Assembly (NCBI GenBank): GCA_958298945.1
Contig: OY282606.1
Span: 93,689,696 to 93,753,695 of the forward strand
DNA: 64,000 nt
From: Atherix ibis
Lineage: Eukaryota; Arthropoda; Insecta; Diptera; Athericidae
Direction: 5' to 3'
The notes beneath the pieces were generated by a model, which saw nothing but the letters and a program-made list of their open reading frames with translations, was not told the origin of the DNA and made no database searches. A program made the translations under genes and the position numbers. Below, piece by piece: positions 12,110 through 22,969 of this stretch (positions are counted from its first letter, which is position 1; the number at the start of each line of letters is the position of its first letter).

Positions 12110-12805
12110 TTTTCTTTAAGTGAATCATTTTAATTAGTCCAACTGATGACAGTAGACTTTAGAAGAATTGATCTTTGTGTTGCTCATTAAAAGCTCAAAA
12201 TAAACGGTTACTTTAAAATCTCACCAAACAGATAGCATAACCTTTTTTTGATGAATATTGGCTTTCGAAGTGCTTTGAGCCGGTTCATCTTTTCTACTCC
12301 AGGATCTTTTGCGCTTAACATTGTTGTAGATAACCCATTTCTCGTTCCCAGTGATGATACGCTTCAAAAATGGATCATTTTCTTGGCGATTGAGAAGCAA
12401 ATCACAAAAGTCAATGCAAAAGCACACATTTTTTTTTCGTAAGAAGATGAGGAACCCATATGTCGAGCTTTGAGATTAAACCTAGCAGATTCAAATGATC
12501 ATGAATGGTCGTATTCAATAAATTTAATCTCTCAGCGATCTCACAAGATGTTATTCGCCGGTTCGCATCAATTAATGGCTTTATTGTGTCTTCATTAGCT
12601 TCAACTGGGGTTCCAGAATGTGGTGCATCTTCGAGATCAGATTGCCGGATCGACATTTTGCAAACCTGTTTTGGTACTGGCGCTCACTTAACACATCTTA
12701 AGTCCATACTTATCGGATAATTATTTTTTTTGCTTGAATAGCATTTTTATCTTTTCTATTGTAGAAAAGTAAAAAATGCCGAAAATGCTGTTTTCCACTT
12801 TCTAT
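12110..12805 (-). pseudogene. Mariner A transposase remnant
   Basis: Mariner transposases bind the element's inverted repeats and cut and paste it at TA. Here the start ATG has become ATA (codon at 12803-12805), judged against mariner H. The helix-turn-helix region reads DTIKPLIDANRRITSCEIAE, followed by the linker DIWVPHLLTK. After a frame change comes the first catalytic block, IITGNEKWVIYNN, where the expected Asp of TGDEK is Asn. The chain decays after MLSVW, with stops. The block with the second and third Asp is deleted. The protein is dead for at least four independent reasons. Confidence 0.85.
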
Positions 12806-12990
12806 ATTTAAAAGGGTATCAACCAAAAACGACTGTGCAGAATCAATCGAATTTTTTCACAAGCAAACCTTGTTATGTCAGCTGTCAAAATACTTATGAT
12901 TATGCGGTTTAAGTGTGAAGTTGGTTGTGAAAAAATACAATTAGGTCCTCTGTTCGGAAACAACGAAATTACTTTCCGGACAACCCAATA

Positions 12991-13195
12991 TTTAAGTACA
13001 TTATTTGGAACTTTACCTGGACAAGAGATTAAGATGGAACCCACATAATAGACTAAAAAAATTTGAAGCCACTAACAATCAAAAGTAAACTTTTAATATA
13101 CAATATAATTAAAAAAATCTATTTGGACATATGGAATTAAACTTTGGAGTTCAACGAAACGTTCCAATTCCTATTGCGACCATGCCTCGGTTTAT
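12991..13195 (+). pseudogene. Jockey-like retrotransposon fragment, downstream half (J3)
   Basis: Directly after mariner A the plus strand reads VHYLELYLDKRLRWNPH, matching the Jockey RT segment VRYLG..LD.RL.W..H. It continues KSKLLIYNII, then after a one-base slip IWTYGIKLWSSTKRSNS, the pattern of Jockey LLLYK.ILKPIWTYGIQLWG. A related but less complete version is at 43680-43803 plus 45088-45150. The fragment begins exactly where the fragment at 19650-19813 stops. Confidence 0.7.
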
Positions 13196-14222
13196 ATTAT
13201 TTTTTATTCGTTTACAGTAATTATATATATTTCAATAACTAAACACTATTCAATAATGAGTATCTGAACACAATTTATTTTGTAATACTTCACTTTCGAT
13301 ATCGATAAAATGCGGTACACCAAATCGAACGAAATAATTTTGTTGCATTTCGAATATTTGAAATAATAACAAAATAGGACGTTCATTTTGGTAGTCAGTG
13401 ACTATTTGACACACCTGACCAATAGATTTAAATAAATTACAAAGATTAAATACGAACATTTCTATGAGTTCATTTATAGTAGGGGTATTATCGTGGTTAG
13501 CTGGCTTTAGTGCAAGTCAATAATTATATTTGCCAAATCCGAATATGAGTACATCGATTCCCCCCATTCAGAATTGGAAATCGTTTTCCAATTTAATATT
13601 GTTTACTAAATGAATGGCTGACATACATTATTATTAATATTATTTGCCGCATTGATTTTATCAAAATATCCTTCCATTTATATTGCATAAAATTATATTC
13701 GAAAATGTTTCTAATCAAATGAAAACGAATTGGTTATTTATGCTATTATTATTGTGATTATTATTATTATTATAGACGATTATTGATGGCATTTTTATTT
13801 GGATTTGTTCTTCCATTTTGGATTGTGTTCCTCTCCGATAAGGATTTGAAAATTTGTATTTAGTTACAAAAGAGAAATTTTGCTTGTTCTGAGAAAACCA
13901 CATTTTTATTAGGCAATTCAGCAATAACTTTTATAATTTCCGGAAGATTTCAAAAAAAATTATTTTCGTTTAAAAAAAAAATTAATTGGTAAAATATATT
14001 TTTTATTGTAACAATTCTTAAATAGTTTGTAGATAGTAAAGTAATAGTTTTAAAATTGACCTCAACAGATGCTACGTAGAACTTGTTTTATTTTATTTTA
14101 AGTATTTTTTCTAACCGATAATGAAAGATTTTAATAATCATTTAAATGCTGTACTTAATGTCTTAGGTTTTTTAAGGATATTTTATGATGAGACAAGTGT
14201 GCTCTTTGACGAATTAAAAAAA
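13196..14222. other. AT-rich intergenic DNA with a short ATT/TTA microsatellite
   Basis: A run of TTATTATTATTATTAT-like trinucleotides lies near 13745-13775. Nothing else could be supported. Confidence 0.5.
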
Positions 14223-14224
14223 TA

Positions 14225-15503
14225 TTGGGTGTATAACTTAAAAATGCGGGATTGACAACAGATGGCATAACTTTTACACATGGTTTGTGTTAATAATAAC
14301 TCATATGGCATTTTGGAGCTTAAACATCTGTCATTTATTCTCGATTGAACTATTGAACGAAATAGTGTAAATAACAAAGTTTTTTTTTGCTTCAAAAATG
14401 TCGAATTTTGTACCAAAAAAGTCCCATTTGCGGGATGTGTTGATTTACTTCTTCAATTTGAAAAAAAGTGCAGCTGAAGCACATCGATTGCTCACCGAAG
14501 CTTATCCTGAATATGTTCCATCGATTTCAACGTGCGAGAGATGGTTTGTGCGGTTCAGAAGTGGTGATTTTGACAGGGAAGACAAAGAACGACCAGGTCA
14601 GCCAAAAAAGTTTGAAGATGAAGATTTGGAGGCATTACTCGACGAAGACTGTTTTCGAACTCAAGAAGAAATTGCAAAATCATTGGGAGTTACTCAAGCA
14701 GCCATTTCAAAACATTTGAAAGCAGCAGGATTCATCCAAAAGCAAGGAAATAGGGTCCCATATGAATTGAAGCCGAGAGACGTTGAAAGGCGATTTTGCA
14801 TGTCCGAAATGCTGCTTGAACGGCAGAAAAAGAAGTCGTTTTTGAATTACTGGCGACGAGAAATGGATTCATTACGACAACCCAAAGCGCAAAAAATCGT
14901 ATGTGAAGCCCGGCCAACCAGCCAAATCAACGCCAAAGCCAAATATCCATGGCGCCAAGGTAATGCTCTGTATTTGGTGGGATCAGAAGGGTGTGATCTA
15001 TTATGAGCTATTGAAATCGGGCCAGACGATCACAGGCGACCTCTACCAAACACAATTAATCCGCTTGAAGCGAGCATTGGCCGAAAAACGCCCGGAATAT
15101 GCGACCAGACACGAAGCCATAATTTTCCATCATGACAACGCTCGGCCTCATATTGCAAGACCGGTCAAAATTTATTTAGAAAACAGTGGCTGGGAAGTTT
15201 TGTCACACCTGCCTTATAGCCCATACCTTGCCCCGTCCGACTACCATTTGTTTAGATCCATGCAAAACGCCCTCACCGGAATACACTTCACTTCCGAACA
15301 GGGCATCAAAAATTGACTCGATTCATTCTTGGCCTCAAAACCGGAGCAGTTTTTTGGGCGCGGAATCCATATGTTGCCAGAAAGATGGAAAAAAGTAGTG
15401 GCTTCCGATCGACAATACTTTGAATAAAATATATTGTAACAATTTTTCAAAACAAACACTCAAAGTTTGCCAAAAATCCCGCGTTTTTAAGTTATACACC
15501 CAA
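14225..15503 (+). mobile_element. Mariner D: complete mauritiana-type mariner, 1279 bp
   Basis: The terminal repeats are TTGGGTGTATAACTTAAAAA... at 14225 and its reverse complement ending at 15503, about 27 bp with one mismatch. The target duplication TA is intact on both sides (14223-14224 and 15504-15505). The single gene inside covers nearly the whole transposase. This is the only copy of its lineage in the window. Confidence 0.93.
14398..15427 (+). pseudogene. Mariner D transposase, near full length with two lesions
   Basis: It starts MSNFVPKKSHLRDVLIYFFN, closely like the N-terminus of mauritiana-subfamily transposases. It then has the WF.RF.SGDFD block of the first DNA-binding motif and the linker RVPYELKPRDVERR. 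A small deletion near 14844 shifts the frame just before ITGDEKWIHYDNPKRKKSYV, which holds catalytic D1. The downstream frame continues from 14846 and contains HHDNARPH (D2) and LAPSDYHLF (D3) with 34 residues between, the DD34D signature. TGG to TGA at 15314-15316 makes a stop in KNW, after which the reading continues LDSFLASKPEQFF to a TAA at 15425-15427. Total length corresponds to about 345 residues, the normal size. Confidence 0.92.
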
Positions 15504-15505
15504 TA

Positions 15506-16298
15506 CAAAAAAAAAACAATCAGAAATTGGCAAAAATTTCTTTTGTATTCAAAAGTTCAAGGTTCACTTTCTGAAGAAGCCTCTTAAAATCTCTCGTCTA
15601 GTGTACTCTTGTTTGCTGGGGTTTTTTTTTTATAATTTCGTATCATTATCCCGAAACATTCTAGTTGGTATTCAATTGAATTATTTGCATATCGTTTTGA
15701 ATATTTGTTTTTCTTAGCTGAAAAATATCATGGAAAACGTTAAGTCCACAACCTCGACCTTGATTCTTCTGCTATGGAATATTATTTAATGCAGATTAAT
15801 TTTATGAATGATCCAGCAGCGAAAATGTTTCTATTTTCCTGCAAATCTAAAGAAATTTCTTCAAAAAAAAATATATTTCAATTATAATAAAATTAAATTC
15901 TCTTCTTGTTCAGAATTTCGATTTAATTCAAAGAGAATTTTTTAAATTAATTAATCAAATCGATTATATTGCATATTCAATAGTTGATTTTTGTCTAACC
16001 TAATATTGATTAGGTGGATTTGATTTTATTCAATTCTATATGGTGAATTTAATTAAATTTATCCAAAAAAAAAAAAAAATTATTAAAGAATAATTTCTAT
16101 AAAAGTTTGTGAAATTATAACGAATAATTTCTATTCATTCGTTGTGGATAATTTTCTAAACTCTATAAATGCATTTAGTTTGAATAGTCCAAAAAAAATA
16201 TAACAACAATTTTGAAGTTTACCGCCGGTTTTAGTGATTGTCCACCGGTTGGCTGAGTGTGGGAGGGGGCGGGGGCGATACCTAAACTCTTAATTTAC
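15506..16298. other. AT-rich intergenic DNA with a G-rich patch
   Basis: Mostly AT-rich. The patch near 16258-16280 contains GTGGGAGGGGGCGGGGGCG, unusual for this background, but no gene or repeat could be tied to it. Confidence 0.45.
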
Positions 16299-16376
16299 TT
16301 GAATCGTATCTTATAGGCAAGACTTTTACGATTCGAGCGAATGGCTTTTACTTAATATATCGCAGTATGGAGAATA

Positions 16377-17565
16377 CGAGGGTAGTTCAATAAGTCCTTA
16401 GAAAATCCGAGAAATTGCGCTCGTAGTGACGGTAAAGATTTTTTTTTGTAAGTAGCATTATCGACAGGAAAGCTCGATCCATAGCGTAGGTCAATTTCTA
16501 TTGTCGATTGAAGTTAACGACATTTATTTGTGCATAACAATGGAAAAAAGCGAGTTTAGGGCTGTCATCAAACATCTCCATTTGAAAAGCTTAAGCCCGA
16601 AAGAAATCAAAGCCGAGTTGGATGCAGTTCATGGCACATCTGCACCTGTGTTTGCGACGGTTTACAATTGGGTGAATGAATTTAAACGTGGCCGTTTAAG
16701 TTTTCCACAAAAGATGAACATCGTTCAGGACGCCCAGTTGAGGTGTCTACTCCTGAAATCATCGACAAAATCCACGGGCATATCACAAGGTACAGTCGCT
16801 TCAATTTTGCATGAAAAATTGTCTGTGAAAAAAATTTTACCAAGATGGGTGCCGCGTTTGCTCTCAGAGGAGAATAAGCGCAATCGTGTAGTGGACTCTG
16901 AGGCTATGTTGGCACTCTTTCATCGCAATCCTGCCGAATTCCTTCGTCGATATGTCACTGTGGACGAAACCTGGATACACTACTACACTCCAGAAACGAA
17001 GAGACAGTCATCACAGTGGATTTTCAAGGGTGATGGCTCCAAAGGCAAAAACTGTGTCATCGACCGGAAAGGTGATGGCCACGGTCTTTTGGGATTCACA
17101 GGGCATCATTTTTATGGAAAAACAATAAAAGCAGCGTATTACGCGTTGAGCGAGGAAATCAAAGAGAAACGCCCCCATCTGAAGAAGAAAAAAATCCTCT
17201 TGCATTAGGACAATGCGCGTGTGCACACCTGCACTGTTTCCATGGCCAAAATTGTGGAATTGAGAATGGAATTATTGCAGCATCCCGCTTATTCACCAGA
17301 TTTGGCCCCGAGTGACTGTTTTCTTTTCCCCAATCTGAAGAAATGGCTTGGCGGACGACGGTTCACTTCCAACGAGGACGTCATTGCTCAAACGGATGAG
17401 TATTTTGCAGAACTTCCGAAATCCTATTTTTTGGACGGGCTAAAAATTTTGGAAAAACGGTTGGAAAAGTGTATAGAGCTAAAAGGAGATTATGTTGAAA
17501 AATAAATTTTTTTTTTTTAAAAAAAAGTTTTTTTCCATCTTTTTCTAAGGACTTATTGAACGACC
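16377..17565 (+). mobile_element. Mariner E: irritans-type mariner inserted in a retrotransposon
   Basis: The left repeat CGAGGGTAGTTCAATAAGTC starts at 16377 after TA (16375-16376). The right repeat ends ...GGACTTATTGAACGACC at 17565, missing the last four bases (CTCG) seen in mariners F and G, and is followed by TA. Immediately beyond lies the RT motif IPQGSTIS, so the element probably jumped into a non-LTR retrotransposon. It is about 95 percent alike to mariners F and G by eye, with several internal deletions. Confidence 0.9.
16540..17505 (+). pseudogene. Mariner E transposase pseudogene
   Basis: The start MEKSEFRAVIKHLHLKSLSP matches irritans-type transposases. Relative to mariner F there is a small insertion after FKRGR and a deletion of about 53 bp in the helix-turn-helix region. 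Together these restore the frame but replace the residues between. Further short deletions remove the FIDYLEKG segment. D1 is present in VTVDETWIHYY. CAG to TAG at 17206-17208 stops translation one residue before D2 (LH-stop-DNA). After the stop the frame stays open through LAPSDCFLF (D3) to DYVEK and a natural stop. Confidence 0.9.
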
Positions 17566-17567
17566 TA

Positions 17568-18500
17568 GTATTCCACAGGGATCTACTATTTCCACCACTA
17601 TATTTAATATATCTTTTTATTCCGTTTCCTTTTCTTTATCCGACATTTCTGGCTTTATGCAGCTGAAAAAATTACAACGGAAGTTTTAAAAATAAACTTC
17701 GAATCACATGCTATCGTGTTCGAAACTTCGCATCACATGCCATCCGGGTTAGGTCCTGGTGTCATAGGAATGACGCTATTATAAATTTCGACAAAGCGCC
17801 CTGTCTACATGTCGGTCGTAAGAAACACTGTGATGCCATTCCGACATTGATTGGGGGGAATAACTACTTCCCTGTTTCGGATACCATAAACCTTCTGGAG
17901 GTCTTCATCACCCGCAGATGTAAATGGAATTCGCAAACATACTGTTGATAAGGTTCTGTCAATCTTCGGATAAGTTAAAGGTCTGGTCAGCAGTAAAAGT
18001 AAGGTCAGACAGAATGAATCAATACGAATAACTAACGCTCTTCTCAACAGCAGCTTGCTCCATTGCCTTATCCTATGTACCAGGGAGCCAACGGTATTAA
18101 GGCGGCGGTTAACTTCACCGTTAGCTTCTCTATAAACGGCGGTTCAGACACTCTCTATTAACGTCCTTTCAGGAAGTAAACCCGGTAGTAAATGAGATCA
18201 CACATCTTCTGACAAATAATTGCTTTGGGTATTCTGATCGACTTGTAAAAGTAGTTCTACAACGCCCAGTTCTCACAGTATTCGCGACATCCGTTTGGTG
18301 TCAACTAACAACTTCAACGTTCACAGATGCACGGAATAGCAAAATGGTGACATTTTCCTCGAATAACCAATACTCGGTAATTGTGAACATCCTATTTGTG
18401 TCGTTCGTCTCAGCATACCACACATACTGCCGCCCTGTCACATAATAAGAAGCCTTTTTATCCTCCATTCATTAGTACCCTCTTCAACCTACTTGCACAT
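17568..18500 (+). pseudogene. Non-LTR retrotransposon RT remnant, host of mariner E
   Basis: Right after mariner E the sequence encodes IPQGSTISTTIFNISF, the RT palm motif (A)GVPQGSVISPTLFLI.I. Further on, 17780-17910 gives NFDKAPCLHVGRKKHC and later LLEVFITRRCKWNSH, in line with the segment VNF...KT..C...RK and LGV.I...CKWN.H found after the catalytic box in CR1/Jockey-type proteins. The C-terminal part near 18400-18500 (SQHTTHTAALSHNKKPF) is compatible with the tail of the same protein. The YADD box itself is missing, and there are stops and frameshifts. The clade is not settled. Confidence 0.45.
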
Positions 18501-18937
18501 ACTAATATATTCCATAAAATATATTATAGTTATTACGTTTTCTCTATCCAAATTAATAAAACCACTTTTCCCAACTTCATCTATTTAACCATTTAAATCG
18601 TCACACCTTACAATCGTTATGCTTAGAAGATATGGTCTGTGGGACCATTCGCACAAACAAACAAAACAAGCATTTTGAAGTTACCGCGAATGTATAGCTG
18701 ATTCTGTAAATCCATTGACCGATAGATGGCACCATTCTTAGGTGTAGTAAAGTTCTTTATCGTTAAGCGTTGAAATATTTGGAACAAAACTCATTCCATA
18801 TAAGATAAAGTCCATTAATCTTATTTGTATTTGAATCAATTTTGCGGGGAATTCTGATTGAACATTTTGAATTTGTTATTATTGATATTATCGCTTTTTT
18901 TTTAAATTTCACTACAATAATTTTAACAATTTTATAT
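18501..18937. other. AT-rich intergenic DNA
   Basis: Nothing supported. The last bases before 18940 show no Jockey similarity, which matters for the proposed inversion. Confidence 0.5.
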
Positions 18938-18939
18938 TA

Positions 18940-19649
18940 ATGGGTTGTCCGGAAAGTAATTTCGTTGTTTCCGAACCGACGACTTAATTGTATTTTTTTC
19001 ACAACAACTTCACACTTAAGCCGTATAATCATATGGCATTTTGGCAGCTGACTTAGCAAGGCTTGCTTGTAAAAAAATTCGATTGATTCTGCACAGTCGT
19101 TTTTGGTTGATAGTCTTTTAAATATGGAAAGTGAAGAACAGCATTTTCGGCATATTTTACTTCTTTGCTAAAGAAAAGATAAAAATGCTGTTCAAGCAAA
19201 AAAAAAAAATGGTCCGATGTGTATGGAAAAGATGTGTTTAGTGAGCGTCGGTGCCAAAACAGGTTTGCAAAATTTCAATCCGGCAATTTTGATCTCGAAG
19301 ATGCACCACGTTCTAGAAGGCCAGTTGAAGATGATGAAGACACAATAAAGGCATTAATTGATGCAAACCGGCGAATAACAACTCGTTCGGTCGCTGAGAG
19401 ATTAAATTTATTGAATACGACCATTCATGATCATTTGAAACGGCTAGGTTTAATCTCAAAGCTAGATATATGGGTTCCTCATCTTCTTACGAAATAAAAA
19501 TGTGTGCCTTCGCATTGACTTTTCTGATTTGCTTCTCAATCGCCAAGAAAATAATCCATTTAAAAAATGGATTTTAAAATATTAATTTACTATAAGAAAA
19601 TCGTCTTCATTTTTATTAAAAAAATTGAATTACTTCCCGGACAACCCAA
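18940..19649 (+). mobile_element. Mariner H: mellifera-type mariner, 710-bp deletion derivative
   Basis: The left repeat starts at 18940 with its first T changed to A (ATGGGTTGTCCGGAAAGTAA), after TA at 18938-18939. The right repeat ends ...CCCGGACAACCCAA at 19649, followed by TA. The beyond-right flank is Jockey-like sequence on the minus strand. Orientation is opposite to mariner A. The catalytic domain is almost entirely deleted. Confidence 0.9.
19124..19600 (+). pseudogene. Mariner H transposase, DNA-binding part only
   Basis: It starts MESEEQHFRHILLLC and then hits a TAA. A frameshift in a poly-A run near 19198-19209 leads into DVFSERRCQNRFAKFQSGNF and the helix-turn-helix segment DTIKALIDANRRITTRSVAE, ending at DIWVPHLLTK-stop (19495-19497). 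A few decayed residues of the following region (NNPF) remain. None of the catalytic aspartates is left, so it can neither cut nor join DNA. The intact start codon here shows that mariner A lost its own. Confidence 0.85.
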
Positions 19650-19813
19650 TATATTGTGGAATCATGTTTGTATTAAGGTATAAAGGGGTAAGTTTCCCTT
19701 AACACAGTGTGAAAGTAATGTGAGCACTTTTCTGTTCATTTACCCTCACTTTCCATCTCTTAAACCAGGATTGAAGGTTCTGGATATGGGATTATAAATT
19801 GTTGGAAGAATAA
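19650..19813 (-). pseudogene. Jockey-like retrotransposon fragment, upstream half (J5)
   Basis: On the minus strand, 19813-19650 reads as the nucleotide counterpart of 43515-43665. It encodes FKRWKVRVNEQKSAHITFTL and then PLYLNTNMIPQY, versus FKRWRVKVNKQKSAHITLTI in the copy at 43.5 kb. It stops at CCACAATA next to mariner H. The next piece of the same element (YLELYLDKRL...) is found at 12991 beside mariner A. Confidence 0.75.
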
Positions 19814-21480
19814 AGATTCAAAAAAAAAATATTTTTTTCGGTTTTTGAGTGACCCCTTTCTGGCTAGTGACAATTTTTTTGATTTTTTTAATGACCGGAA
19901 TTTTTTTGATTTTTTTTTTTGCATAACTTTCTACATGTCTGATTAATTCGATAATGGATAAACTCAATGAAGCAAATAGCATTTATACGAAGAATCGAAA
20001 TATGGCATTAAATGGAAAAAATTTCAATACAGAATAGAAATTAACGATTGATTTAATGACACCTTCACCTTCCACCTGAGTGTACTCGGGCATTTTGCGC
20101 AAACAACTTTTGAGTGAAACTGTTCATTATTCAGTCCTCGAGCACGTTCAGGACTATTGGAATCCATCTCCTGATTTAATGGATTCAAAAATGTAACCAT
20201 AATTCTGTTCGAACACATTGGAATTATTCATGACACAGAATATAAAACGGATGGAATCTGATTTACATTTTTATTACATGACATACTGAAATGGAGACCA
20301 GAAAACGTTCTCATATCGAAGTTATTGTAGCCCATAAATACGAAGAGTAATTCTCCTTTTTGTTTTCTTACTTTTTTTTTAAAAAAATTTTGTCATATGC
20401 AAAATAATTCATGGATTCTAATGGTCGTTCTGTAGTAATTCTGTGTTGCTTAAAATGAATTTCTTTCCCAGTTCTTATTCCAAACAAATGGTGCCACATG
20501 ATCGTAATTATTCATTTATTTAAGGATAATAAAAATATTACTGCTGTCTACCCGTACTTGAACTTTTTTGCAAATAATATTTTTGTATAGGACACTAATG
20601 CTGTGCTCGTTTTATTTTCATTATGAAGTTTTTTTTTTAAATTTCGAAGAAGAAGCTTCTTAAATTTAATTTCTTTTCTTTTTTCTTATTAAAATTCGTG
20701 GTTGTTGAATGGGTTGGTTTTGAACAACTGAAAAATCAAATTTTATACGAGATTGAAAGAAGAAGGTAGACATGCAACTCGTTCTACAATATATGGAAAA
20801 TAAGAACAGCTATCAACAGGAATTTAATATGATAAGTGCATAGACTCAACATATATGGAAGGATGCACTTTTCTAATGTATTAAAGTCTGTTGTCTGCTA
20901 GAGAAGCCATTTTGTATCGTTTTAATATCAAATTAAATTTATTCTTAGTTAAGAGAAAATTAGAAAATTATTGTGATTCCTTTTTTTTAAATACATTTAC
21001 AAATTGCATAAACATTTTAAAATAATCGAGTTTTTATATGTCGGCAGGCATTTAGGCTAATTGGTTTGATTCAAAAATGTACATATTTTTTTAAAGGATT
21101 GTAGGGCATTATATATCCTTTTTGTTATTTAATTATAGTGTGTACTGTCGTAGATTTTTTATATACATGAAAATATTTTTTTCAATAAGTTACGTCGTTT
21201 TTATTGTATTAATAATTTGGTCAAAATAGAAAACACAGTCAGCAGTAAAAATTGGAAATGCCTAAAATTGCAGAAAATTTCTCTGGAAATAAGATCTGAT
21301 CTAGATTAAGTACTCTGTAAGACCAAGGAAATTCTTTTTCGAATTATTGTGAACAAGTTTACAATTTGAAAAAGATAATTGAAACAGTGAAGCGGAAGAT
21401 CCTTTATTGCAGTTATGAGTAGAATGTAGAGGATGTTAATGGCTACCGAAATGACGCGTAAATTTAATAGAACTCGGTCA
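19814..21480. other. AT-rich intergenic DNA
   Basis: No supported feature. A 64-residue minus-strand frame at 20024-20218 has no recognisable motif. Confidence 0.5.
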
Positions 21481-21481
21481 C

Positions 21482-21554
21482 GACCAGTTAGTGTAAGTGC
21501 AGTGACAGTGGTAAGATTTTCTTACCACTAGCACTGCACTTACACTAACTGGTC
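21482..21554. repeat. Hairpin: 35-bp inverted repeat with 3-nt loop
   Basis: The left arm starts GACCAGTTAGTGTAAGTGCA at 21482 and ends GTGGTAAGA at 21516. The loop is TTT, and the right arm runs 21520-21554. The arms pair over 35 positions with two mismatches. The loop is too small for a typical microRNA precursor, so a fold-back element or a palindromic duplication product is as likely. No target duplication could be defined. Confidence 0.9.
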
Positions 21555-21719
21555 TTGATTCGATAGTAAAATATGAAAAAAAAAGTTAAAATTGGCAAAA
21601 GATTCGCCAACATTATTAGTATATGGCAGGGTCGACAACCTTTTTTGGGTGCGGGTCAAAATCAACCAAAATGTGAGAATTAAAGAGACGTTTGGGTCAG
21701 AGATATCTTCGTATTAAAC

Positions 21720-22032
21720 AATTAAATGGTCGTAAATCGGGGAAGGAAGGGGGCCTTGAAAAACTACAGCAATAATTTTTTTTTATAAAAACTCGAAATG
21801 GCGTTGTCATGGTAGAGTATCCAATGTTCGACCTGCAATGTCTGATCTGATCTATCAGCTCCATTGTTACGTGACGATATGACTTCTCACTGATTCCACT
21901 ATTCATCAGTTCTCGATAGTAGTTATGGTAGGTCTTTTGAAGAGCTTTCGACCCTTCAAAAAGCTCTTTATTATAATTTATGCCAGAGTTTCCCTTTCTA
22001 AGCATATAGTTTTCCAAATTTCGCTGTTTCAT
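21720..22032 (-). CDS. Unidentified reading frame inside dispersed repeat copy 1
   Basis: The minus-strand frame (open from 22032 to about 21697) shares long blocks with the frame in copy 2 at 26201-26536, including YRELMNSGISEKSYRHVTME then LIDQIRHCRSNIGYST. Both copies keep this frame open despite nucleotide differences and an indel that changes the middle. That hints at past coding but is not proof, because the copies are also simply similar DNA. No known domain is recognised. The N-terminus and C-terminus differ between copies. Confidence 0.25.
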
Positions 22033-22969
22033 TTTTATAAACGGATGAGGTTGAAACTAGATACCGAACGAGGTCTAGGAGGGACTAACGTTCAAACTAT
22101 GTGGACGGGAAATTCTCAGTATTGCCAGGTCACGTTCAGAAAAATAGCAGCTTTCGTGTAGTAGAAAATTAAAACCAATCTGGACGTTAAGAAGAAAACT
22201 ATAGTTACGGATGGTACTTTTTATATTCATATGTAACAGTATTATCCAGTGTGACTTAAATTTTTCTTTTATACGTGAACTTCGCCCGATAAAAACCAGC
22301 TTCACACGATGCTGGTTTTCCTGCTTTTTTCCTTGCTTGCTACCGAAAATAACCCGTGCTGACTGTGATGCTACAAATGACGTTACTGCTTGCTTCGCTG
22401 CTTATTTTCAAGCAAGAGTTCAGAATTAGAACCGATTCTATTTTTCGTGCTTGTTTTGCTCCTTGTTTTAACGTAAAAGCCAATGAAAAACATTATCTTG
22501 TCACGTAAACTCCATGAGCAAATGACACATTTTGGAAAACAAACATAATAGTAGAAACACAATTCCGACTGAAACAGAAAACTGCATGCAGTCGTATCTG
22601 CAAACATTTTAAAACCTGCACAGTTACAAAATTCCGACTATTTTATCGCCGAAAAAGAACTTGTTTTAATTTAACACTTAAAGTTCAAATATTGCCATAC
22701 CGTTCAATGTTTTGGTATGTGAGAGTCGACACGCATAAAAACCATCAAAAAATCAAGCGGCACAACTCGTTTGAAAACAAGCATCGAATCCAGCAGGCAA
22801 ACAAGTACGAAAACAAACGTCGTGTGCAGAGAGCTTTATTTGTTGCTCGTTATAAAAAATTTTATTCCAGCCCATCCTTCCACTATTATACACTTGTCAG
22901 GTCCTCAATTTGTGTTCCTATTTGCTTATGAAAGTGTTGGAAAAATTTAATTTGTTGGTTTTACGTAAA
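21720..22969. repeat. Dispersed direct repeat, copy 1, about 1.25 kb
   Basis: It is matched in the same orientation by 26188-27494, more than 90 percent alike by eye. It starts at AATTAAATGGTCGT and ends near GTTGGTTTTACGTAAA. Relative to copy 2 it lacks about 38 bp near 22040 and about 10-14 bp near 21805. It has no clear terminal inverted repeat and no TG...CA ends. A small stem-loop (AAAACCAGC...GCTGGTTTT) sits near 22294-22321. The two copies bracket the host gene at 23.8-25.1 kb. Confidence 0.9.

Larger units (their letters stand above)
12033..12988 (-). mobile_element. Mariner A: mellifera-type mariner, internally deleted
   Basis: The minus-strand 5' end is the inverted repeat ending at 12988 (TTGGGTTGTCCGGAAAGTAA read on the minus strand), with a TA at 12989-12990. 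The other end starts at 12033 with the same sequence after a TA at 12031-12032. The 956-bp element lacks the part of the gene coding for the second and third catalytic aspartates, and it ends in a palindrome (12033-12090) made of two facing terminal repeats. It shares this end structure with mariner I. The flank at 12991 onward is the downstream half of a Jockey-like element, whose upstream half lies beside mariner H. Confidence 0.9.

Noticed and set aside
16258..16280. G-rich patch as a possible G-quadruplex
   Set aside because: Only three clear G-tracts are present, short of the usual four.
21627..21660. CAGGGTCGACAACC...GGGTGCGGGTCAAA, which resembles the end of some hAT elements
   Set aside because: No matching inverted end and no 8-bp target duplication could be found near either repeat copy. 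Noted only as a possible relic.
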